In this document: positions 25,029-33,773 of the stretch, one piece after another
Layout: each line of letters begins with the position of its first letter
How positions within the stretch are numbered: position 1 is the stretch's first letter
DNA from: Fimbriimonadaceae bacterium
GTDB lineage: Bacteria; Armatimonadota; Fimbriimonadia; Fimbriimonadales; Fimbriimonadaceae
Reading direction: 5' to 3'
Assembly (NCBI GenBank): GCA_019454145.1
Contig: CP075366.1
Coordinates: forward strand, 2,583,564 to 2,647,563
Length of the DNA: 64,000 nt
Position numbers and translations under genes: made by a program
Notes under the pieces: model-generated
Told to the model about the DNA's origin: nothing
The model's input: the letters and a program-made list of their open reading frames with translations, nothing else
The model's database searches: none

Positions 25029-26759
25029 ATGAAAGTTTTGTTGACAACTGGGTTTCTGCTTAGCAGTTTAGGCATGGCGTATGCCGATATTGCCTACACC
25101 ATCACGATGGAAGAAGGTGGAAACGGAATTCAAGTTGAAATGGTTATCCCCAGTAAAGGTGAAGCAGTTCAGTTGCAGATTCCGAATTGGGCACCCGGCT
25201 CCTATCGGCTTGCAGAAAACTATAAGCGGATTGCAGACGTTACTGCAGTTCGTGCTGGACGATCGGCTGAAGTTGTAAAAAAAGACAACAATACTTGGGA
25301 AGTCTCGGGCGGAACGCAAGGCGATGTAAGGCTACGCTACAAAGTGGCCTCCGGCCCTGTGACAACTCGAACCCACATTACCGGCCCAGCCAATTACCTG
25401 TATGTAAAGGATCGGCTTAAGGAAGCTTGCACCCTGAACTTCAAACTTCCAAATGAATGGCGAGCAACCTGCGGCTTAGAAGAAAAGAATAAGGGATTCG
25501 TTGCTCCCGATTACGATACTCTCGCTGATAACCCAGTCACGGTCGGTGTGTTTGAATCCGACTATTACACCTACAACGGTGTAAAGCATGAAATCGCCTA
25601 CTACGGCGGTGATGTTTCGACGGTTGATCGAAAAGTGGTGTTGGAATACTGCCAAAAAGTAACCGATGCAGAAAGCCGGTTCTGGGGTGGTTTGCCGTTC
25701 AAAAAGTACGTATGGCACTTCACTATCCTGCCATCCGCTGATGGCGGTTGGGGGCTTGAGCACCTCAGCAGTACGACTATGGGTATTGCACGCGGTGTTG
25801 GGCAGGGAACGGTTTCGGTTATGGCGCACGAGTATTTCCATGCTTGGAACGTCAAACGTATTCGCTCTAGCGTTCTCGGCCCATTTAACTACCTTGAACT
25901 GCCAAAAACTGGTGCGCTGTGGCTCTTAGAAGGCGTGACCGATTACTACGCTGATATGTTGCTCTATCGCTACGGGATTTTTGACGAGGCTTATTTCCTC
26001 CGCAATATCGTGAGCAACACTCGCACCACCCGAGCAAATGCAGAGCGGATGAACGTAAGCCCTTACGATTCCAGTTACCGAGTGGGCGAGGCGGCGAACG
26101 GTCAAGGCAACAGCTCAGGATTTGGAGTCAATTACTACAACACGGGTTGGTTAGTTGGCCTCGTTCTAGATATTGAAATTCGCACCAAAACTAGCGGCAA
26201 AAAATCTCTGGATGATGTGATGTACGCGCTTTACGAGCAGTGCAAAAATGGCAAAGCGGGATTCCAAGAAGGTGACATCCGAAAGCATCTGATCGCGGTT
26301 GGTGGGCCAGATATGGGTCAGGTCTACGATGAGTGGGTGCTGAAGCCAGGTGAACTGCCAGTCGAATCGCAGCTTATGAAATTCGGCTACGAGATGAAAA
26401 CCACTCAAGAACCTTACGACGATCCCGGATTCCAATTCTTCCCCGGTCGCACAGGCACCGTTACAGTTTCTCGTGACGCTGATGAACTTGGCCTGAAGCG
26501 GGGCGACGAAATCCTATCCGTCAACGGCGTAGCCAAGGCCAGTGATCCTGCGGAAGCACGTAACGTAATGACCTCTTGGCAAGAATTGATGAAAGCAGGC
26601 GCAACTGTTGAGGTCGAATTCCAGCGAGGCGAGGAGAAGTTCACGAAGTCAATTACGGTCAAGCAAGCTCACCGAGATGTGCTTACGGTTGAGCCATTGG
26701 CTTCTTCCAGCTCGGATGTCAAAAATCTTCGCAAGAGCTGGTCAATTCCGACTGGCTAA
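25029..26759 (+). CDS. M61 family (glycyl) aminopeptidase with PDZ domain, exported
   Basis: A signal peptide of about 19 residues is followed by an N-terminal beta-rich domain. The zinc peptidase motif is HEYFHAW with His267, Glu268 and His271, and Glu301 in LWLLEGVTDYYAD is the third ligand, as in M61. A PDZ domain occupies about residues 450-550 (FFPGRTGTVTVSRDADELGLKRGDEIL). M61 enzymes such as SGAP release N-terminal glycine or alanine from peptides. Length (576 aa) fits. A hairpin terminator follows. The upstream 113 bases separate it from the divergent kynA. Confidence 0.92.
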   Translation: MKVLLTTGFLLSSLGMAYADIAYTITMEEGGNGIQVEMVIPSKGEAVQLQIPNWAPGSYRLAENYKRIADVTAVRAGRSAEVVKKDNNTWEVSGGTQGDVRLRYKVASGPVTTRTHITGPANYLYVKDRLKEACTLNFKLPNEWRATCGLEEKNKGFVAPDYDTLADNPVTVGVFESDYYTYNGVKHEIAYYGGDVSTVDRKVVLEYCQKVTDAESRFWGGLPFKKYVWHFTILPSADGGWGLEHLSSTTMGIARGVGQGTVSVMAHEYFHAWNVKRIRSSVLGPFNYLELPKTGALWLLEGVTDYYADMLLYRYGIFDEAYFLRNIVSNTRTTRANAERMNVSPYDSSYRVGEAANGQGNSSGFGVNYYNTGWLVGLVLDIEIRTKTSGKKSLDDVMYALYEQCKNGKAGFQEGDIRKHLIAVGGPDMGQVYDEWVLKPGELPVESQLMKFGYEMKTTQEPYDDPGFQFFPGRTGTVTVSRDADELGLKRGDEILSVNGVAKASDPAEARNVMTSWQELMKAGATVEVEFQRGEEKFTKSITVKQAHRDVLTVEPLASSSSDVKNLRKSWSIPTG

Positions 26760-26767
26760 TTCGATTA

Positions 26768-26797
26768 GCGGAGGGGCACTTGCCCCTCCGCCTCTTT
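26768..26797 (+). terminator. Rho-independent-type terminator after the M61 peptidase gene
   Basis: An 11-bp perfect stem, GCGGAGGGGCA paired with TGCCCCTCCGC around a CT tip, lies 8 bases after the stop. It is followed by CTCTTT, a short U-tract. Confidence 0.75.
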
Positions 26798-26823
26798 ACG
26801 AAACTCCATGCGAGTCAAAAAAG

Positions 26824-26829
26824 TATATT
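26824..26829 (+). promoter_or_regulatory. Probable leaderless -10 box for the serine hydrolase gene
   Basis: TATATT ends 6 nt before the ATG at 26836. No Shine-Dalgarno site is present in the 6 nt or just upstream. Confidence 0.5.
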
Positions 26830-26835
26830 AGTTAA

Positions 26836-27894
26836 ATGATTTCGGCCCTCTTCAGCACCTTGCTATTGCCTGCGGCAAAGTACAGCGAAATCCCCACAAA
26901 AGTTCAGGAGCAAATGCACGCTGTCAAGTTGCCAGCGGTAGGAGTTGCGGTGGTGACAAGCAAAGGTGTTGAATACATGTTTGTTCGCGGTGCCTTAATG
27001 ATGGATGGATCAGTCGCTGCCACCGAAAAAAATATGTGGCACATGGGTAGCTGTACTAAGTCAATGACCGCAATGGTGGTGGCTCGGCTTGCCGAGCAAG
27101 GGAAGATTGACCTTGATATCCCCTTGGACAAAGTGTTTCCAGAGTTCAAGGTTCATGAAAAATACAAAATAGTCACGACTCGGCACTTGCTTGCCCACTT
27201 GGGCGGAATCGGTCAGAAGTTCGATTACAGCCTCACCCGGGGCAAGACTGTTCCCGAGCAAGTACAGATCGCCGCCAAGTATTTTTTAGAAAACGCCCCG
27301 CAAGCCGAGATCGGCAAATACGAATATGCCAACTTTGGAATTGTGATTGCCGGAGCAGTTGCCGCCAAAGTGACAGGTAAACCAATTGAAGATTTACTCA
27401 GCGAGCAATTTGCCAGCATGGGCATCAAGGAGTTCGGATTTGGCCCGTGCGGTGAGGGGCAACCTTGGCCTCATAAAGATGGGGTGCCGACAAAAAGTCG
27501 TATTCCTGGGCACGATAACCCGGCGGTGATTACATGCGCTGGCCGTGTTCACATGACTCTTCCAGAATGGGCAAAGTACATTCAAGAACATCTCAAAGCA
27601 TTTAAGGGTGAGAGCAAAGTAGTGCCGCAACTCTATATTAAAGAAATGCTTAATCCGCCATTAAAAACCTATTACAGCATGGGATGGGCAATTGCACCAC
27701 GATCTTGGGCGGGTGGAGTAGCGTTCAACCACACGGGAAGCAATACGATGAATTACTGTTCTGTATGGATCGCACCAGCCAGAGATAAAGCTTATCTTGT
27801 CGTTACAAATACAGCTGGTGAAGGAGTTGCAGATTCGGTAGATTTACTGGTCTCGGAACTCGTTAAAGCATCTCAGTCCTTTGGTAGTATGTAA
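26836..27894 (+). CDS. Serine hydrolase, class C beta-lactamase / DD-peptidase-like
   Basis: The active site is SxxK with Ser72 and Lys75 in GSCTKSMTAM. A YxN motif appears in YEYANFGIVI, and HTGS near residue 300 replaces the KTG box, as is common in esterase and peptidase members of the family. The short hydrophobic N-terminus may be a signal sequence. Length (352 aa) suits a single catalytic domain. It could be an esterase, a D-amino peptidase or a beta-lactamase; the sequence does not choose between them. It is a single gene with its own TATATT box. Confidence 0.85.
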   Translation: MISALFSTLLLPAAKYSEIPTKVQEQMHAVKLPAVGVAVVTSKGVEYMFVRGALMMDGSVAATEKNMWHMGSCTKSMTAMVVARLAEQGKIDLDIPLDKVFPEFKVHEKYKIVTTRHLLAHLGGIGQKFDYSLTRGKTVPEQVQIAAKYFLENAPQAEIGKYEYANFGIVIAGAVAAKVTGKPIEDLLSEQFASMGIKEFGFGPCGEGQPWPHKDGVPTKSRIPGHDNPAVITCAGRVHMTLPEWAKYIQEHLKAFKGESKVVPQLYIKEMLNPPLKTYYSMGWAIAPRSWAGGVAFNHTGSNTMNYCSVWIAPARDKAYLVVTNTAGEGVADSVDLLVSELVKASQSFGSM

Positions 27895-27899
27895 TCGTT

Positions 27900-27946
27900 G
27901 AGCAGAGAACTACATGTAGTTTTCTGTATTGCTCACAAATTTTGTG
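27900..27946 (+). repeat. Nested palindromes upstream of the choice-of-anchor A gene
   Basis: A perfect 14-bp palindrome AACTACATGTAGTT (27908-27921) is enclosed by GAGCA (27900-27904) and TGCTC (27930-27934), and a second near-perfect palindrome CACAAATTTTGTG lies at 27934-27946. The region follows the serine hydrolase stop and ends 21 bases before the next start, so it could be a terminator, an operator, or both. Confidence 0.5.
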
Positions 27947-27967
27947 GGCTTGGAGAAGAGGACTCTT

Positions 27968-28900
27968 ATGTTGCAATTTAAATTCGCCGCGTCATTGTGC
28001 GCATTCGCTTTGGTGGCTTCGGCCCATGCCGTCAACCTCGGCGTAGCCAATGACTTCAATGCCTTCATTTTTGGAAATGCGATCGCGCAGAGTGGAGATT
28101 CCGATGGTGCGGTAGCTGTTGGTGGAAACTGGACAACTGTAAACAGTTACGTGTTCAATGCTCACAGCACTACTCCCAATCCGACAATTGGATCGGCAAT
28201 AAATCTGGGCCTCTATCTCGGCGGAAATTTGAACGGTGGCGCAAACAACGGTGCGACTCAAATTAACAGCGGGCGCAACGCTTACGTTGCAGGCACAGTT
28301 TCCAACCCTGCCCCGCTGATGAACGGCGACGGAACAATGTTTGCTGGATCTGCGGCGGTGCAGGCTTCTACTTTCACCAATCAATTTGCCTATAGTTCGT
28401 TGCAATCATCAACCCTTAGTGGACTGGCAGCGGGAAGTGTGAACATAAGCAACCCTAACAATTATTCAATCCAGATTACTAACACCGGAGGATTGAACGT
28501 TTACAACATTAACGGTTCGCTCCTGAGTGGCGGAAAAACATTGGATGTTGTGGGCGGAAACGGCCTTGAGACGATCATCTTCAATGTCACCGGAACTTCT
28601 GTAAACTGGGGCACGGAGTACCACGGAAACAAGAATCGAACCCTGTGGAACTTTTACCAAGCCACTACCCTGAATGTCACAGATCGACAACTTCAAGGGT
28701 CAGTTCTTGCAGTCGGTGCAGCCGTCAACCAAGGGCAGAATATTGAAGGCACTCTCATCGCCTCCTCGTTGAACATCACAAACGGGGCCGAACTCCATAG
28801 CTTCACATTTGAAGGCAACGCTCCAGTGCCAGAACCAGCGACTATGATTGGCCTCGGCATCGGCGCTTTGGCCCTTGCCCGACGAAAAAAGCGCAATTAA
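27968..28900 (+). CDS. Choice-of-anchor A family PEP-CTERM protein
   Basis: The ATG at 27968 is preceded by a GAGAAGAGGA purine run and gives a 310-residue secreted protein with a signal peptide ending near SAHA. The mature part begins with the LGVANDFNAFIFGNA segment and carries SGDSDGAVAVGGNW, both typical of choice-of-anchor A proteins. It ends in VPEPATM, a hydrophobic helix and RRKKRN, the PEP-CTERM sorting signal cut by exosortase. The protein is probably exported and attached at or released from the cell surface. An exosortase is not in this window. A strong terminator follows. Confidence 0.88.
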   Translation: MLQFKFAASLCAFALVASAHAVNLGVANDFNAFIFGNAIAQSGDSDGAVAVGGNWTTVNSYVFNAHSTTPNPTIGSAINLGLYLGGNLNGGANNGATQINSGRNAYVAGTVSNPAPLMNGDGTMFAGSAAVQASTFTNQFAYSSLQSSTLSGLAAGSVNISNPNNYSIQITNTGGLNVYNINGSLLSGGKTLDVVGGNGLETIIFNVTGTSVNWGTEYHGNKNRTLWNFYQATTLNVTDRQLQGSVLAVGAAVNQGQNIEGTLIASSLNITNGAELHSFTFEGNAPVPEPATMIGLGIGALALARRKKRN

Positions 28901-28923
28901 TTTTCGAGAATTATTAAATCGAG

Positions 28924-28947
28924 GGCTGCCTGAAGGCAGCCTTTTTT
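28924..28947 (+). terminator. Rho-independent terminator after the choice-of-anchor A gene
   Basis: A 7-bp GC-rich stem GGCTGCC/GGCAGCC with a TGAA loop is followed directly by six T residues. It is among the clearest terminators in the window. Confidence 0.9.
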
Positions 28948-29118
28948 ATGCGAATTTGAACCTAAAATCTATGGTTCAAGATCGTCTTTATACTGTCTTT
29001 ATGCTGAACCGTAACTTATTTACGAAACGCTACGTCTCAAATAGTCCTATACTGGGGAACCTAAATACAAAGGAACGTGTTCTGACTAGCAGAACCCTTG
29101 AAAGGAGAAGAAAAATAA

Positions 29119-29709
29119 ATGGCAAGTCTCAGTCTAAAACAAAATACACAGGCCGAATTCCAAGCTCAAATGGAGCAGTCATACAAAAAGGTTTTTAACT
29201 TGGCGTATCGATTGGCAGGTAATCGTCCGGATGCTGAAGACTTGACCCAAGAAGCGTTTTATCGAGCGTTTCGTAAATACGATTCGTTCCAAGGCGACCG
29301 ACCATTCGAAAACTGGATTTTCCGAATTGTCACCCGCCTCTTCTTGGATATGAAGCGCAGCCGAGGACGACGCGTCCAGACCGTGAGTTCGGATGCTCCA
29401 TTGAGAGCCGACGGATACGACGACACAGTAAGCTTTGAGGCTCCTGATAGTCGTCCGAATCCTGTCCAAGCTCTGTTGGGCGATCATCTAAGCGAAGAAC
29501 TGGAGTGCGGCTTGAAACACCTCACCGATGAGCAGCGAGAATTGGTTTGGATGGCCGACGTTGAAGGCGTCCCATACAACGAAATCGCTGAACGATTCGA
29601 TGCCCCGGTTGGGACGATCCGTAGCCGACTGCATCGCGCGCACAAGCAATTGCGTAAGATCCTAGAGCAGATTCAAAGCAAAAAGCTCCCTTGCGATGCT
29701 TGCGCTTAA
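29119..29709 (+). CDS. ECF-type RNA polymerase sigma factor
   Basis: Region 2 is recognisable in YRLAGNRPDAEDLTQEAFYRAF and in FENWIFRIVTRLFLDMKR. Region 4 is at the end, with EIAERFDAPVGTIRSRLHRAHKQL as the helix-turn-helix. The linker between them is longer and acidic. At 196 residues it fits an ECF sigma. The C-terminus ends in LPCDACA, a CxxC pair that most ECF sigmas lack. A consensus ribosome site AAAGGAG lies about 13 nt upstream of the ATG. No anti-sigma gene follows; a bidirectional terminator and the convergent ATP synthase operon do. Confidence 0.9.
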   Translation: MASLSLKQNTQAEFQAQMEQSYKKVFNLAYRLAGNRPDAEDLTQEAFYRAFRKYDSFQGDRPFENWIFRIVTRLFLDMKRSRGRRVQTVSSDAPLRADGYDDTVSFEAPDSRPNPVQALLGDHLSEELECGLKHLTDEQRELVWMADVEGVPYNEIAERFDAPVGTIRSRLHRAHKQLRKILEQIQSKKLPCDACA

Positions 29710-29743
29710 GATAACGAGTTCATGAGGGTGAACACAAAATAGA

Positions 29744-29780
29744 AAATGCCCGGTCAATGGAGACCGGGCATTTCTTTTTA
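29744..29780. terminator. Bidirectional terminator between sigma factor and atpG
   Basis: A 12-bp perfect stem AAATGCCCGGTC/GACCGGGCATTT with a 6-nt loop is followed by CTTTTTATT on the plus strand and by a weaker T-rich run on the minus strand. It can end both the sigma factor transcript and the ATP synthase operon. Confidence 0.85.
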
Positions 29781-29792
29781 TTAATCTGCTGA

Positions 29793-30656
29793 TTAGTTCT
29801 TAAGTGCTTCCGCACCAGCGACGATTTCAAGAATCTCGGTGGTGATGCTGGCTTGCCGAACTCGGTTCGCCTTAAGCGAGAGTTCGCCGATCATCTTGCC
29901 AGCGTTATCCGTTGCGTTGCTCATCGCAGTCATCCGTGAACCGTGTTCGGAAGCAGATGATTCCAACATGGCTTGGTAAGTGACAGTGAGCAAGTACTTA
30001 GGTAAGAGAAGCGAGAGTAGCTCCTCTGGCCCTGGCTCGAAGTCGTATTCCTTGGAAGTGCCGTGCCCATCCTCGGTTTGAGGAGGTTCGATTGGTAGAA
30101 GTTGTACAACTCGTGGCTCTTGTCGGATCGCAGAGAAGAACTTGCTGTAGCAGAGGTAAACCGCGTCAACTTCGCCAGAAGTAAATAGTCGCTCTAGCTC
30201 GTTGGTCAATTCAACTGCGTTTTCTAAGTCTGCACCAGCGGTTGGAACCGACATATTGAACAAGCATTCGTATCCGCGTTTGGTAAAGAACAAGTTGCCT
30301 TTTTTGCCAACGGTGACAAGCGCCTTTTCAGTAGTTTGGGAATCCAGCCAGTTCTTGGCGGTTTTGAGCAAGTTTGTGTTGTAAGACCCGCACAAACCGC
30401 GTTCCGCCGTGATTAAAACCAGGGCAACTTTTTTGACTTCGTTTCTTCGTTGAAGAAGTGGGTGAGCAGGGAGTTCTCCAGCTCCACCAACGCTCAAGAT
30501 GAATTCGTACATCTTCTCACTGTAGGGTCGAGCTTCTTCAACTCGGTTCTTTGCCTTGGTGAGACGAGCGGCCGCAACCAGTTTCATCGCCCGTGTGATG
30601 GACTGGGTGTTTTTTGCCGCACGGATGCGTTGTCGAATTTGCTTGAGCGTTGCCAT
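29793..30656 (-). CDS. atpG: ATP synthase F1 subunit gamma
   Basis: Gamma is the central rotor shaft of F1. The N-terminal helix RQRIRAAKNTQSITRAMKLVAAARL and the C-terminal helix MTAMSNATDNAGKMIGELSLKANRVRQASITTEILEIVAG are both family signatures and together form the coiled coil in the alpha/beta hexamer. Length (287 aa) is normal. It is the last gene of this operon, 13 bases after atpA, and is followed by a terminator. The beta (atpD) and epsilon (atpC) genes that usually come next are absent here. Confidence 0.97.
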   Translation of the reverse strand: MATLKQIRQRIRAAKNTQSITRAMKLVAAARLTKAKNRVEEARPYSEKMYEFILSVGGAGELPAHPLLQRRNEVKKVALVLITAERGLCGSYNTNLLKTAKNWLDSQTTEKALVTVGKKGNLFFTKRGYECLFNMSVPTAGADLENAVELTNELERLFTSGEVDAVYLCYSKFFSAIRQEPRVVQLLPIEPPQTEDGHGTSKEYDFEPGPEELLSLLLPKYLLTVTYQAMLESSASEHGSRMTAMSNATDNAGKMIGELSLKANRVRQASITTEILEIVAGAEALKN

Positions 30657-30669
30657 TCTTGCTTATGAA

Positions 30670-32217
30670 TTAGTCGAGGTTGTGGTTTGCCTTGAATTGT
30701 TTGAGCGCTTCGGCGTTGGCTTTCTTCAAAGTTTCCGAAACGTCATCGCTCATACCCTTGCTCATTCGAATGCTTTCGATTGCATCTGGATATTGTTCGT
30801 GAACAAAGTTCAGAAGGAAAGCTTCAAATTCTTGAACCAGGTTGTTTGGAACTTCGTCCAGAACACCGCTGGTACCCGCGAGGATCGCAACAACTTGATC
30901 TTCGAGTGCGTATGGCACTGCCAAACCTTGCTTGAGCAATTCAACCAATCGTTGACCACGGAGCAACTGAAGTTGGGTAGCGCGGTCAAGGTCACTTGCA
31001 AACTGGGCGAACGCTTGAACTTCGCGGTATGCCGCCATTTCAAGCTTCATTTTCCCAGCAACCGATTTCATTGCCTTGGTTTGAGCGTTACCACCTACCC
31101 GGCTAACCGAGATACCAACGTTTACCGCAGGTCGAACACCAGCAAAGAACAGGTCTGGCTCGAGGTAGATCTGACCGTCGGTAATCGAAATCACGTTAGT
31201 TGGGATGTAGGCCGAAACGTCGCCGCTTTGGGTTTCGATCACCGGAAGCGCGGTGAGCGAACCTGCGCCGTTTTCGTCGGAGAGCTTTGCCGCTCGTTCG
31301 AGAAGGCGTGAGTGAAGGTAGAAAACGTCACCAGGATAAGCTTCGCGTCCGGGAGGTCGTCGGAGCAAGAGCGATACCGCACGGTAAGCAACTGCGTGCT
31401 TACTCAGGTCATCGTAAACCGCAAGAGCGTGCATGCTGTTGTCGCGGAAGTATTCGCCCATCGCCGCACCAGCAAATGGTGCCAGGTACTGCATCGCGTT
31501 GGAGTCAGAAGCCGATGCCGCAACAACGATGGTGTACTTCATTGCATCGTGCTCGCGGAGAGTTTCTACAACGCGGGCAACGTTGGCCATTTTTTGACCA
31601 ATCGCAACGTAGATGCTGTAAACCTTATCTTTTTCGTCGCAGCTTTCGTTGAGCTTTGCCTGGTTGATGATGGTATCAACGCAGATCGCGGTTTTACCGG
31701 TTTGTCGGTCACCAATGATAAGTTCACGTTGGCCGCGACCGATGGGGATCATCGCGTCAACTGACTTGATACCGGTTTGCAGAGGCTCGGTAACCGGCTG
31801 TCGGTCAACAACGCCAGGAGCGTTGGTTTCCAGAAGCTTAAATTCTTCCGCGGCGATTGGGCCAGCGCCATCAATTGGCTGACCAAGCGCGTTGACAACC
31901 CGACCGAGAAGTGCCTTACCCACAGGGACTTCGATAATTCGTCCGGTTTCTTTAACTGGGTCGCCTTCCTTGATTGCGTTGGAGTCGCCGATAAGAACGG
32001 CCCCGATTGAATCTTCTTCAAGGTTAAGGGCGAGTCCGATAACTCCGCCGGGGAATTCGAGCATTTCACCGACTTGGCAGTCGGGAAGTCCGTAAACGCG
32101 AGCAATGCCGTCGCCGACTTGAAGGACGGTGCCGACATGTTCGACTTGCGCCTTTTTATCAAGGGCTTTGAGTTCCTGCTCGAGAATCGAGGTGATTTCT
32201 TCGGGTTTGATGGCCAT
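30670..32217 (-). CDS. atpA: ATP synthase F1 subunit alpha
   Basis: Alpha forms the non-catalytic nucleotide-binding half of the F1 hexamer. Walker A is [10 protein letters not shown] near residue 169, and [16 protein letters not shown] and [26 protein letters not shown] are standard alpha signatures. Length (515 aa) is typical. It lies between atpH and atpG in the conserved order, with 24 bases to atpH. Confidence 0.98.
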   Translation of the reverse strand: MAIKPEEITSILEQELKALDKKAQVEHVGTVLQVGDGIARVYGLPDCQVGEMLEFPGGVIGLALNLEEDSIGAVLIGDSNAIKEGDPVKETGRIIEVPVGKALLGRVVNALGQPIDGAGPIAAEEFKLLETNAPGVVDRQPVTEPLQTGIKSVDAMIPIGRGQRELIIGDRQTGKTAICVDTIINQAKLNESCDEKDKVYSIYVAIGQKMANVARVVETLREHDAMKYTIVVAASASDSNAMQYLAPFAGAAMGEYFRDNSMHALAVYDDLSKHAVAYRAVSLLLRRPPGREAYPGDVFYLHSRLLERAAKLSDENGAGSLTALPVIETQSGDVSAYIPTNVISITDGQIYLEPDLFFAGVRPAVNVGISVSRVGGNAQTKAMKSVAGKMKLEMAAYREVQAFAQFASDLDRATQLQLLRGQRLVELLKQGLAVPYALEDQVVAILAGTSGVLDEVPNNLVQEFEAFLLNFVHEQYPDAIESIRMSKGMSDDVSETLKKANAEALKQFKANHNLD

Positions 32218-32241
32218 GGTCTTAGTAATGGGTGGGTGAAT

Positions 32242-32796
32242 TTAGGCTTGTTTAAGCACGTCGTAAAGCAGTCGTTCTTTCATGCGGTTGAGTTGACCGC
32301 GAACGGAACCATCAAGCACGTAGTCGCCATAGGTGACTTTAACGCCCATAATGAGTTCGGGATTGATAGCAAATTCGGTTTCTAGCTTTTTGCCAGTTGC
32401 TTCTTCGATCTTAGCGACGACGGCTTTCTTTTGTTTGTCGTCGAGTTCGGATGAAGATTCGATGATCGCTCGGATCACTTGTTCGTGATTGCGTCGGAGT
32501 TCATCAAATGCGATTTTGACGCCAGTAATTTCATCGTCTCGTCGCTTTTTTACGAGGAGTTTGATGAAACTCAGGGTCGTTGCGGTGACTTTGTCGCCAA
32601 ACGTTTTTTCAAAGATCGCCAGCTTGTTGGTATCTGAGGTGCGAGGGTTGTAGAGGAACTCTCGGAATCCATCCGAGTTACGGATTGCATTGGTGATCGT
32701 AGTGAGGTCATCGCTCACACTGCTCACAATATCCATTTTCAGCGCGGCGTTAAACAGCGCTTTGGCGTATCGCTTGGCAACCCGTTGTTCTGCCAC
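32242..32796 (-). CDS. atpH: ATP synthase F1 subunit delta
   Basis: Delta joins the peripheral stalk to the top of F1. The N-terminal helical domain opens with VAKRYAKALFNAAL, and the C-terminal part carries the conserved GVKVTYGDYVLDGSVRGQLNRMKERL segment near residues 151-177. Length (184 aa) is usual. The GTG start shares one base with the atpF stop, so the two are coupled. Confidence 0.95.
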   Translation of the reverse strand: MAEQRVAKRYAKALFNAALKMDIVSSVSDDLTTITNAIRNSDGFREFLYNPRTSDTNKLAIFEKTFGDKVTATTLSFIKLLVKKRRDDEITGVKIAFDELRRNHEQVIRAIIESSSELDDKQKKAVVAKIEEATGKKLETEFAINPELIMGVKVTYGDYVLDGSVRGQLNRMKERLLYDVLKQA

Positions 32797-33428
32797 TAGT
32801 TCTTAACCTCAACTGTGCTCAAGAACTCGTCAATGAGCTTGCGGTTTCGATCGTTGTCCACGTTTTCGCTAAGAATCTTCTCGGTTGCTTGCAACGAAAG
32901 GTTGGTGACGTGAATGCGCAGATCAACTAACGCCTTGCGCTTTTCAGCGTCAATTTCGGCGATGGCTTGTTGCTTGTATTCTTCGGCTTTGCGCTGAGCA
33001 TCCGCCATAAGATCTTTCTTGAGGTCTTGCGCTTCTTTGATCTGAGCCTGGATCTGTTCGCGAGCGGAAGCCTCTGTATCAGAAATTCGTTTTTCGTAGT
33101 CGGCTTTGAGTTGAGTCATTTCGTTTCGGAGCGACTCAGCTTCGCCGAATGTATTTTCAAGTTCCGAAGTTCTTCCATTAATAGCCTCAAATAATGGGGC
33201 GAAGAAGAACAGGTGCAGAATCTTGAACATGATCAAGAACACGCCAATCGTGGCGATGGTCTTGCCGATTTCAAGGGGGATGCCCATGTGGTGGAGCGAA
33301 TCCTCCATGCCATGGAACATCTTTTGTTGGTCAATGATCGCACCACCCACGATGGCTGCTACGCCAAGGATGATCATCCCGACGATTGATCCAGCAGATG
33401 GAGCTTTATTAACTTCTGATTGGCTCAT
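32796..33428 (-). CDS. atpF: ATP synthase F0 subunit b
   Basis: Subunit b forms the peripheral stalk dimer. The long charged helix from about residue 85 on, with FGEAESLRNEMTQLKADYEKR, is typical. Unusually, there are two hydrophobic segments: one at about residues 15-33 and the expected anchor at about 57-77. Most b subunits have only one at the very N-terminus. The extra segment and linker make the protein 210 residues. It sits between atpE and atpH as in most F0F1 operons. Confidence 0.93.
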   Translation of the reverse strand: MSQSEVNKAPSAGSIVGMIILGVAAIVGGAIIDQQKMFHGMEDSLHHMGIPLEIGKTIATIGVFLIMFKILHLFFFAPLFEAINGRTSELENTFGEAESLRNEMTQLKADYEKRISDTEASAREQIQAQIKEAQDLKKDLMADAQRKAEEYKQQAIAEIDAEKRKALVDLRIHVTNLSLQATEKILSENVDNDRNRKLIDEFLSTVEVKN

Positions 33429-33513
33429 TGAATTTGTAGAAGTGAAATTGATTGAAGGTCAGGTCGGATGCAAGCTCCCAGGAACCTGCATCCGAAAAAT
33501 GATTGATCTTAGA

Positions 33514-33714
33514 TCAGGGCTTGAACGCGCCAGCGCCGACGAAGACGGTGAGCAGGAAGACAAGTTCAACGAACGCAAGAGCGATCAACATAGCTGTTTG
33601 CAGCTTACCGATAGCTTCTGGTTGTCGAGCCATGCCTTGCATAGCGCCGTATCCGATGAGACCGAGACCGATGCCGCAACCAAGAGCGGACAGACCGAGT
33701 GCGAATGGGAGCAT
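33514..33714 (-). CDS. atpE: ATP synthase F0 subunit c
   Basis: The 66-residue hairpin has a Gly-rich first helix ([14 protein letters not shown]), the polar loop ARQPEA, and a second helix with the essential carboxylate Glu50 in [10 protein letters not shown]. The sodium-binding set of Gln in helix 1 with Ser/Thr after the carboxylate is not seen, so proton coupling is likely. It is slightly shorter than most c subunits. Confidence 0.96.
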   Translation of the reverse strand: MLPFALGLSALGCGIGLGLIGYGAMQGMARQPEAIGKLQTAMLIALAFVELVFLLTVFVGAGAFKP

Positions 33715-33773
33715 TGTTTTTCTAGTTTCCTCCAGAGTGTTTTCTTTGCGATTGTGAAATCGAATGAAATCGT

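Noticed and set aside
29056-29100. Paired GGAAC and GTTCT/AGAAC elements upstream of the sigma gene as a defined ECF promoter
   Set aside because: No -10 partner of the expected kind lies at a suitable distance, so I kept this only as a remark under the sigma factor finding.
28848-29198. A 116-codon frame between the choice-of-anchor A gene and the sigma factor gene
   Set aside because: It runs through a strong terminator and into the sigma factor in another frame, and shows no protein-like features.
30556-31311. A 251-codon plus-strand frame opposite atpG and atpA
   Set aside because: It lies antisense to two unmistakable ATP synthase genes and encodes no recognisable domain; the composition follows the opposite strand's codons.
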